Below, piece by piece: positions 46,801 through 54,513 of a stretch of DNA of 56,562 nucleotides (within the stretch, counting starts at the first letter, position 1; every line of letters begins with the position of its first letter). The stretch covers positions 206,912 through 263,473 of the forward strand of contig MNCI01006166.1 in assembly GCA_015680685.1 (NCBI GenBank), in the 5' to 3' direction. The translations under genes and the position numbers were made by a program. The notes under the pieces are model-generated. The model was not told the DNA's origin, did not search any database, and was given only the letters and a program-made list of their open reading frames with translations. Source of the DNA: Gnetum montanum. Its lineage: Eukaryota; Streptophyta; Gnetopsida; Gnetales; Gnetaceae.

Positions 46801-47422
46801 AGTCAATGCAGAGGCGAATGCTTCCGTTCTTCTTCAGGACAATGACGATGTTGGATACCTAGTCAGCATATTTGACAGCCCATATGAACCCAGCGTGATA
46901 AAGTTTGATGATCTCATTGTGAACTACCAATGCTACCTTAGGCTTAACCTTTCGTGCTTTTTGTTTCACTGGCCTTAATTTTGGATCGAGTATAATATTG
47001 TGCTGAACGATTTGAGGATCTAACCTAGGCATGTCAGTGTAATACCAAGAAAATGCTTTTATGTTATCTCGAAGCACGTGTTCTATACCTTTGGCAAGTT
47101 GAGGTGGCAATAATGTGCTCAATTTTAATATCTTAACTTTGCCGCCAAGCATGGTTACGGGGGTTTCAGTTAAAGGGTCTTCAGTGATGCTATTAGCTTC
47201 TATGTCCAGGGATTTTGTCATACCTTCATAGCTTTCTAATGTTTGTTGCGTTGAGGCTACAAATGTGTCGTTTGTTGATTGACCTAAGTTGATAGAATTT
47301 ATGTTGATTTCTCTTGTGATCTTTCCGTATGGTCCATCGATGGTCAACGGTGTGAATAGATGCTTGTAATCCATCGGGCTTGCTCCTACCAATAAACAGG
47401 GAGCAGAGTGAGCTAGGAGGGG
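43898..47422 (-). pseudogene. pol: Element F Pol: RT, RNase H, archaeal RNase H, integrase
   Basis: One reading frame of about 1170 codons with scattered stops and no frameshift. RT (47000-46154) has CIDFRDLN, FMDGFSGYNQI, PFGLKNAGATYQ and an intact YVDD (46502-46513). RNase H follows (46100-45870; LSHALVAHERKYN), then the archaeal-type RNase H (45660-45360; NFDGASTSRGG). Integrase has an HHCC finger (near 44800-44880), WGLDIIGP (44740), IDNGPQFSS (44540) and an Ala-Lys pair (AKATNK) where the catalytic Glu is expected (44438-44440). The C-terminal domain has FSANWEGPYLVTKAY. Stops include TAG before VSNIVIV (46860) and TGA after LKKW (45900). Nothing but these stops and the Glu-to-Lys change distinguishes it from an active Pol. 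Confidence 0.9.
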
Positions 47423-47485
47423 CTGTTATGTCATTCTAAGCAATGCAAATCCTGTGTACGTTTAACAGTGGCTAAGGTATGCGGT

Positions 47486-47630
47486 GGTAGTTTATCGTCG
47501 TACCTAGATGCATAGGCAGTTTAAGGTCGTACCGGGCCTTGCCTGTCAAGTTACAGTCATGAAGGACTAGTCATGGCAGTTTAAGGCCTTACCGGGCCTC
47601 TTGTGGTAGTTTAAGGCCTTACCGGGCTAC
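47486..47630 (+). repeat. Motif cluster II (about five copies)
   Basis: Copies such as CAGTTTAAGGTCGTACCGGGCC and TAGTTTAAGGCCTTACCGGG. The motif is that of cluster I, with GGGCC replacing GGAC. It lies just upstream of the RT-side exon boundary, between pol and the antisense gene. Confidence 0.8.
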
Positions 47631-48239
47631 AACCGTTCATTCATGGTGTCTAGTTGATATATAATCTGTACTATTAGATGAGGAGTTTGCGCCAAAATGT
47701 TCAACGTGGGCAATCGGAATTGCTTCGCGAGAGAATATGGTATGTGGTAGTGTTCATTATCTCGTTACTTTTGTTTTGCATTTGCTCATACTTTGTAAAT
47801 AAATCGCATAAAAATAAAAAAAATAAAAAAAAAAATTTAAGGCAGCAGTGGCAGGGTCAATGCAGTAGTATAAAATAAAGTGAGTGTGAACCCGATCGAC
47901 AGTCAACACAGTCAGCGTGAACAGAAGCCAAATTGCAGCGTGAGTGTAAGCCTAAGTCACAGCATGAACGTACATTTCAGGTGACAGTTTCAGTGTGAAC
48001 ATTGATTTTAGGCAACAGTTTCGGCGTGAACCTCGGACCCACGGCGTTAGCGTGAAGGAACAGTCATCTTCGGCGTGTAGGGTTCAGCGTAGCGTACTAG
48101 ATAAGACCCGAGCTTGCAGGGTTAAAACCCCAGCGTACACAAATTAGCGCAGCGTACAGGACCAAACCCCAGCGTGTAGGGTTCAACTCGACGTGCAGGA
48201 CCAAACCCCAACATGCAGGGTTTAGCTCAGCATGCAGCG
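47631..48239 (+). promoter_or_regulatory. Upstream region of the antisense gene, with minisatellite
   Basis: It contains an A-rich run (47805-47837), a TATA-like TATAAAATA at 47869-47877, and then some 320 bp of imperfect repeats (47925-48240) built from CAGCGTGTAGGGTT, GTGCAGGACCAAACCCC and GTGAAC phrases that lead directly into the start codon at 48240. A promoter role is inferred from position. Confidence 0.45.
47869..47877 (+). promoter_or_regulatory. Candidate TATA box of the antisense gene
   Basis: Plus-strand TATAAAATA, 363 bp before the proposed start codon. It would give a 5' UTR made largely of the minisatellite. Confidence 0.35.
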
Positions 48240-48554
48240 ATGGGCAAGGGAAAGGAAGTAGATGGCCAGGGAAGGAAGGAGCCCAGTTTGACCTTTGCGG
48301 AGGAGAGTGCGACGATGCTCCGATGTCTGCCTAAACCCATGATCCCTACGTGGTCAAGATCCTCATCCCGGTACGCCTCGATCCTCTACTAACATTTGTA
48401 TTTTCCTTTAATTTCCGCTTCTTTTACTTTGGCGTATAGTGTACGGCCTAGCTTGTCTCCGTAGTCTCTGCATGTCATGCGGGAATTTTGTTTATGTGTT
48501 GTGCACTCAGTGTGCAAGATAGGGTTAAAACACTTAGTGAGTGGGGTTTGTGTA

Positions 48555-48835
48555 CCCGCGTTTCAGCGTGTAGGGTTCAGACGCTGAGTTTTCAGGTTTT
48601 GCAGTGTGCAGGGTCCACACGTTGTGTTTGCAGCTTGTAGCGTGCAAGGTTCGTACGTTGTGTTTTGCAGCATGCAGCGTGCAGGATCCACACGCTGTGT
48701 TTGCAGCTTGTAGCGTGCAGGGTTCGTATGCTGTGTTTTGCAGCATGTAGGGTTCGCATGCTGAGTTTTGCAGTGTGCAGCGTGCACGCTGGGTTTGCAC
48801 GTTAAGTTTTGCAGCGTGCAGCGTGTGTACGCCAA
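48555..48835 (+). repeat. Minisatellite in intron 1 of the antisense gene
   Basis: Imperfect units of about 45-55 bp with phrases GTTTTGCAGCATGCAGCGTG, GTTTGCAGCTTGTAGCGTG and CAGGGTTCGTATGCTG. Related to the repeats upstream of exon 1 and to the GCGTGCACG repeats of the F LTR. Frames open on the minus strand here are repeat artefacts. Confidence 0.75.
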
Positions 48836-49839
48836 GCATAAACATTGGGAATTTTTTTTCCAAGTGTTGGTCCCCAGCGTCAAACCTTGTCTTTACGTAA
48901 CCTATTGACTTTGTTTCCTGAATGCTTGCAGGGATCCCAAACCCTTCCTCCTAGTGGTGGAGCTTGTTGGAGTTCTGGCGTGGTTTGGGCCCATTGATCC
49001 CGACGAACCTACCCTTGATATGACTATTGATAATAATGGGGTATGGTTCAGGTAAGGGGCCTGTGAGTTCCTTGCCTTCATTTTAGAAAGATTTAGAGTA
49101 GTAATATGGTCCCATCTAAGCAAACAATTAGCGTGGAGCGTGCTTGAGACAATGTTGCCAAGATCTTCAAACGGCGTTATGGCTTTCATGGTGGACATTG
49201 ATGAGGGACCGCTTACGATTGAGGACGGTCCCTCTGGAGGGCCCAGATCTACCGATCCGTTATTGTGTGTATGGGACTTATTGCCACATGGCCCTCACTA
49301 TCTCAATAGCACCTTATTTTTGGCCGCTCGTGCGCATACATTATTTCAGAACCCTTCGAGCATGGTGTACAAGGTGGAGAGGTAAGGTTGTTTAATTTGT
49401 CGTTTCTATTCTGTTGTTTAGTGTTTGCTCCTGTCCTGATGACCATTTTTTTGTAGGCCCCAAGTTGACAAAGATGGAATATGCGTAGGTGACGAAGGAC
49501 TTGCACTGGCTCACACTGCTTTAGAGACCTTCATGGTAGGTCCCACTCTCTGTGGAGCCATATTAGCTCAAACTAAGGGTGACATCATTCATTTTCATAA
49601 GCGGTATTCTAGGGCATTTGCGCAATGTGCGGCTTGGGGATGGTTGCATGGGGATTGGTCCCAAAGTGGGCCGGTTTCCCCACATGATTTAGACTTGACA
49701 TCTAACACCGATGCATTGTCTGATGATGAGTAACAGTATTCCCTAACGCCTTAGGTTGTTCTATTATATCATTGATTATATTGACTCCTTCGGCGTTATC
49801 CTATGCATGCAGTGGATGTCCCCCTAGTGGAGCTACTAT

Positions 49840-50200
49840 CACGACTGGGTGGACTGAGAGCACTTTGTCCATGAAATTCGGGGAAATTAGTGCTGCACAA
49901 CGATGGTTGCACACCAAGGCATCGCCGCAAATCATCAGTTGTTTAAGTGACACAGGCCTCATGGATCTGTTTACCGCCCCAAGCCCCACTGTTTCTATGA
50001 CAGAGATGATTGGAATCGTGGATTCTTTCGACAAATCCATCACCTCCTATAGCACTCGCGTCAAGGGCGTGAAAGTAGTTTTTCGTCTGTCAGGGGAATT
50101 CTTCTCGAACCTCTTCGGGGTACCGGCAAGTGGTGTTGGGGTGGTCTTGGATAGGGCTCAGAAGGAACTCCAAGTTGTGCGTGATTTGGAGGACTGGTTG
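49840..50200 (+). other. Possible PMD/transposon-protein-like domain in exon 5
   Basis: The sequence runs ISCLSDTGLMDLFTAP, then a IGIVDSFDKS stretch, then VKGVKVVFRLSGEFFSNLFG followed by VPASG. The order (leucine-rich GL block, hydrophobic helix, short beta pair, small helix ending in G-[VLI]-P) is that of plant mobile domains and also of the N-terminal block of the third ORFs in D and E (VDFS...LEVLN). This is judged by eye only and homology is not established. Confidence 0.35.
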
Positions 50201-51639
50201 GGTGTCCCCAAAGGCTCTAAGGGATTCCCCATGAAAAGGAAAATCAAAAGTGACAGAAGTCAATAAGTTGTATCCCTTGTTTAGAGCATGGGTATTTCCC
50301 AAGTCTCTATCTCAAATGAAAACTCTTGGAGTAGAACATGTGCGTATTATGCGTAGTATTCTAGAGACTGGGGTGCGTTACAACTGGGTCCAATTTTTGT
50401 TTTTGGGTTTCCACGAAGAGATATTGAGGTTATGCTCGAATATTGAGGCACAATCCCACTTCACCTTCGCATTCTTTGTCGATTACTTGCACTGATTGGC
50501 TGAATTTTTGGTTGTCCGTGGGGACAACAAGTATGTGTTGAGGGATCGTGGGCAACTGTCTCACCCATGGATTCGCCATTTATTTGAGGTGACAAAATCT
50601 CAAGATGCTCCCGAAGGGATTGATGAATCGGTTTCTATCACCACTGAGGGATTGTCTGGCCATTCAATTCACACATGTGATAGCGTGGGGTTGGAGCCAG
50701 AGGATGTACCTTATACTGCTAGGAGAGCTGATTGGGTGATCAAGGAGATACTTGGGAAGGCAAAATCAAAAGTTCAGAAGCATGGGCATCCTAAAAAGGT
50801 TGCTCTAACCGTAGGCGAGCCAAGAGTGAAATGTATATAGTTTAAGATGCCTGTACGAGGTAAGCTTGATTTACCGATTTGTCCTTGTTTTATTGTCATC
50901 ATCATTATTTTTATTTTTCGATTGTTTATACAACGTTGATGTTGAACCTATGAATGCCATTAGATTTGACTTCTGAAGTACGAAGGGAGAGATTAGCACC
51001 GATCATTGAGGGGGAAGAGGCCTCGACGAACTTAGATGAAGAGGAGGAAACAGGCAAAGATGAGACAGAAGGAACAAAAGATCAGGAAGGAGACACCACA
51101 GAAAAGGGTGGCCTCGATGATCAGGGTGGGGTTGACGAGATGTTTGACAGTTTCCTCAGAGGGAGGTTAGACCTTGGTGATCCTCCAAATCAGGAGGAAG
51201 AAAGAGACATCAGTATGTCTGCCAGATCGTGTATATTTGGCTTTCAGATTATGCTTTTCATTATTCGAGGTTTTGATTTTATGTTTGTTTTGTAACTAGG
51301 CGAAAACATTGATGCTAGGATGGATTCCAACATTCTTCTAGAAGTCCCTATGATGAAGGCTCCCACAGGAACTACCGGTGAAGTTAACCCATTTCCCATG
51401 CATGAACCATTTACTTGGATCGAAATGCCAAGCAAAATGGACTTTATAACTGGTGTTGTTAACGAGGTAGTTGACCGCATTGAGCAAGCTCATCCTGAAA
51501 TAGGTACACATATTTTCAGCATTTCGAATCCTTTGATTTTTTGCATCTGTTCCCATTGTTTGATGTCTAATGTACATTCTCCTCATATGAGCAGGGGCTA
51601 AACTGAGATGGGATCTGCCTGAGGCCACTTGTGTTGATA

Positions 51640-52100
51640 GTTTGCCTGCACTGCCACCAGAGATTGAGCAAGTACCTCAGCAGATCTATGACGAAGTGGC
51701 TGAGAGCTTTATGCAGAATGCTAAGTCTCTTTGGACTTGTAGGCGATCCATTGAGAGTTTATGGTTGCAAATTCAGGTGGGGGAGAAAGAGATTTCCAAG
51801 TTAATAGTGGAATGGGACGATCTCAAGTTGCGCTATGAGTTTGCAACTGCAAGGTTGACTAGCGATCGTTCCTAGTGGACTTCTGAAGTTACTTATACCT
51901 GGTATTGGAATTTACTAGACCGCTAGGTAACTATGACTTGGGCATTAGCAGAGCGAAAGGCGCAAATAGATTTACTGAACCTCAAGTGTCAGGATTGGAA
52001 GGCTTTTGCTTCTAAGGTGCAGAAATGCGGTCAAGATGAGAAGAATCATAAGCATCATTATAAGAAGTCATTAAAAGAAGTATCTATAGAGAAGCGTCAG
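51640..52100 (+). other. Coiled-coil region of the antisense gene (exon 8)
   Basis: Long Glu/Lys/Gln-rich helix with hydrophobic heptads: EKEISKLIVEWDDLKLRYEF, AERKAQIDLLNLKCQDWKAF and KKSLKEVSIEKRQLEMFVEG. Two TAG codons (51873, 51924) interrupt it. The third ORFs of C, D and E likewise end in coiled coil, a similarity of architecture. Confidence 0.6.
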
Positions 52101-52568
52101 CTGGAGATGTTCGTTGAAGGTTTAGGCCTGCGCTCTACATTTGACACGTTTGCTAAGCACACCATAGTGGAGATGGAATTGCCTAAGAGGGTGATTACCA
52201 CGGCATCTGGGGAGGTTTCTGTTGATGAGTTTCCTCTGAAGCGCCCCACTTGGTCCGCGGTGGACAAAGGGAAGGCTTTGGCCAACGTTGATCTGGGCCT
52301 TGATGGGACTGACTGGGCTAGTGTCTCTGAGGAAGAAATTCTTCGTCAGTTAGAATATGGGCTAGGAGGATCTTCTTTGGTAAGTCTTTTAAACTTGATA
52401 ATAACTTTTGAATCTCTTATCTTTTCTTTTGTGTTAATTGTTTCTTTTTTTTTTGCCTTTTTATAGGGTCAAGGCAATGGCGATGATCGAGAAGGTGGCC
52501 CTGGCAGAGTGGGGACTCGTGATGCCAGGGACTCTAAGGGGGACACCCTTCCTGACCCTGAAGCTTAG

Positions 52569-53012
52569 TTTTTTAATTTGATGTTATCATCACTCATGCT
52601 GTTGCATGAGTTGCAAATAGACTGTTTTGCTTTGGGATGTATATGGACTGGTGTCTGAAATTGGTTAATTGTTTTATTTGTCTATTTGTACATGAATATA
52701 TATATATATATTTTGTTTGAATTTTGAATTTGTTTGAACATCGATAAGTGTAGATTTAAAGTGAAAATATTTTTGTTCTTTTGGCTATTTTTGTTTAAAT
52801 GTAAACACGATGCCACAATGTAAAATATTTTGGTTTGTTTTATTGTTTAAGTGTAATGCACGAAGTAGGGATGCCAGTAGAAATGTAATTGTAATCGAAG
52901 GATAATTGTGAAAAGGGGAATGTGAAGAAAAACTATAATTAATAACACAACAATGTAAGCATAACTTTGGAGACTGAACTTGAATTGAGAGAAGGCAAAT
53001 GTAAGAAAGTGC
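52569..53012 (+). other. 3' flank of the antisense gene
   Basis: AT-rich and non-coding. A short (TA)n run lies at 52697-52711. There is no clear AATAAA poly(A) signal. Confidence 0.4.
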
Positions 53013-53290
53013 TCTAGTTTAGGGCCGTTCCGGGCCATGTGTACTTATGTGTTAGTTTAAAGTGATGACGGACTATAATCTTGATGTTCTAGTTTAAGGC
53101 CATTTCGGGCCCCATGCACTAGTTTAAGGTGATTTCGGGCCACGTGTAGATGAGGGAAATTTCAAATGATACTGGTGGGTTTCTTGGTAGACCGGCCATT
53201 TCTGATCGTGGCTAGTTTTATGTCATTGTGGACATGTGATAATTTAGTGTCATTTCAGACGATAAATGTAGTTTAACGTCGTTTCGGACT
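53013..53290 (+). repeat. Motif cluster III (about seven copies)
   Basis: Copies such as CTAGTTTAAGGCCATTTCGGG, CTAGTTTTATGTCATTGTGGAC and TAGTTTAACGTCGTTTCGGAC. Both sub-types (GGGCC and GGAC) occur. It lies between the 3' end of the antisense gene and the end of the gag-protease frame at 53301. Confidence 0.8.
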
Positions 53291-53300
53291 TGAATGTCAT

Positions 53301-54479
53301 TTATTGGTTTAGTAATTTTTTGATTTTCCTCATCTTAACATTAGGAGTAGCATTGATGGGTATGATTCTATACTTAGCATCCCCTTCACTGATCACGTTG
53401 AATGGTAATTCGACCCAAGGGATGTCTGATGGAACAATTTCCGTGTTGGCATCTTCTAGTGTTTCTACATGTATGGTGGTTTCTAGGTTCGTTGTAGCTT
53501 CTAGATTAGGTGGTGTATATACAGTTTTAGGCCCACGTATCTCTGTGTTAGGCAAATTTTCATTTACGTTTGTATCACCTTCACCCTATTTAGGCTCTTC
53601 AAACTTAACCTCCGAGCCTTGGTCTGTGTCCGTGTGTGATGAGATGGTAGGTGTAGCAGCCTCCCCGTGTATAATGATTTCACCGCCTTCATAAGGCAAG
53701 TGAATTTCTTGGTGTATGAGGGAAGAGATTGCTTTCAGTTGGGCTAGCCAGGGTCTCCCTAATATTAAGTTGAACCCTGGCATTTCGTCAATGACCACAA
53801 AGTCCATAGATGTGGGGAACTGATCCCGTGCTATAAAGTCCAAAGTTACGGTGCCTTTTACTACTACACGCGATCCACTAAATGACTTTAAGCATGTGGT
53901 GGCGGTTGGTCTAATTAGTTCCGTAAGCCCTAGTTGTTCGATGACAGGATAGGGTATTACGTTTGTAGTGGCTCTGTCATCTACATGCATCCTATGTATT
54001 TTGAATTGATTTACTTGTATCGTTATGAACATAGGTGCGGTTGTCACTTCTCCTATTTTCTCATCGATTTTGATGTTGTCATCACGGAAACCTAGTGAGT
54101 TAGAAGTCGGTCCTTGAGGCGAATACATTACCGCATGGATAGAGGGTTCATTTGGAGGTAAGTCTTCGCTTACTGGGATTGATATCAACATACGTACTAG
54201 GGCTTTGCAATGGGTTTGAGAAGTTAACACCAGATTGTATAAGCTTAATGAAGTGTTTTTCTGTTTAAGTGCCTGTGTGACCTATGTTAGGGCTGTTGCT
54301 AAATATTTATTGTTAGGTGTATGATTGTCAGTGGTCACTTGGTCCATCGGGCCTAACAGTTTTATCTCATGCGTCGTTGATTTGACATTTTTATCCATCA
54401 CCGTTGATCTAGATGTATCATGCGTTCCTGATGATTCTCCCTCATAGCTCATGTTTGGTTTGTCATTGGGTGATGCCAT
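53301..54479 (-). pseudogene. pol: Element F aspartic protease and flanking linker
   Basis: The frame 54479-53301 is continuous apart from a stop after the NNKYLATALT stretch (54282), a stop or short gap near 54235 and a TAG (CAG to TAG type) at about 53583. The protease core reads FKIHRMHVDDRATTNVIPY, where the retropepsin D-G/S motif is spoiled: the Gly after the second Asp is Arg (AGA for GGA). The remainder, PGFNLILGRPWLAQLKAISS, is the conserved C-terminal ILGRPWL block. An acidic, Thr-rich linker follows (NLETTIHVETLEDANTEI) up to the candidate intron. Confidence 0.82.
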
Positions 54480-54506
54480 GGGTACTGCACTTAGCAGAGT
54501 AGGCTT

Positions 54507-54513
54507 GGGGGGG
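54507..54513. other. G7 homopolymer at the gag-protease frameshift
   Basis: The seven-base run is the only place where gag (upstream) and protease (downstream) change frame. With six bases the frames would be continuous. Either a 1-nt insertion, a base-calling error, or a slippage site. Confidence 0.55.

Larger units (their letters stand above)
48240..52568 (+). pseudogene. Antisense nine-exon gene inside element F
   Basis: Exons: 48240-48370, 48932-49051, 49121-49381 (or from 49097), 49457-49729, 49813-50859, 50964-51212, 51300-51503, 51595-52379, 52467-52568. All eight introns are GT-AG and, apart from the first (561 bp), 69-104 bp long. Reading phase fits at every junction over about 1060 codons (start MGKGKEVDG, end LPDPEA). 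Damage: one extra A in 50246-50249, and stops at 50493, 50838, 51873 and 51924. N-terminal half globular (TLCGAILAQTKGD, AFAQCAAWGWLHGDW); exon 5 holds a region with loose likeness to plant mobile domain or Athila third-ORF proteins (RVKGVKVVFRLSGEFFSNLF); exon 6 is acidic; exon 8 is a long coiled coil. No recognised catalytic motif. Extra, including antisense, ORFs are known in Tat-lineage elements. Confidence 0.78.
47423..53339 (-). other. Candidate 5.9-kb intron between protease and RT of element F
   Basis: Gag-protease and RT-integrase are each one frame, yet 5.9 kb of other sequence separates them. On the minus strand a GTTAAG donor at 53339 (exon ends PINATPN, phase 0) and an ACATAACAG acceptor ending at 47423 (exon resumes PLLAHSAPC, phase 0) would join them in frame. 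An alternative acceptor is GGTAG at 47386. Ogre elements of the same lineage are known to have an intron at this place. The choice of sites is tentative. Confidence 0.35.

Noticed and set aside
48534-48883. Two overlapping minus-strand frames of about 108 codons with repeated Cys/Thr/Leu phrases
   Set aside because: They arise from the minisatellite in intron 1 of the antisense gene; the peptide repeats merely mirror the DNA repeats.
48240-52568. Ordinary host gene caught between two retrotransposons
   Set aside because: The flanking protease and RT are collinear parts of one Tat polyprotein on the opposite strand and the bordering motif clusters belong to F, so the gene is inside the element; capture from a host remains possible in origin.
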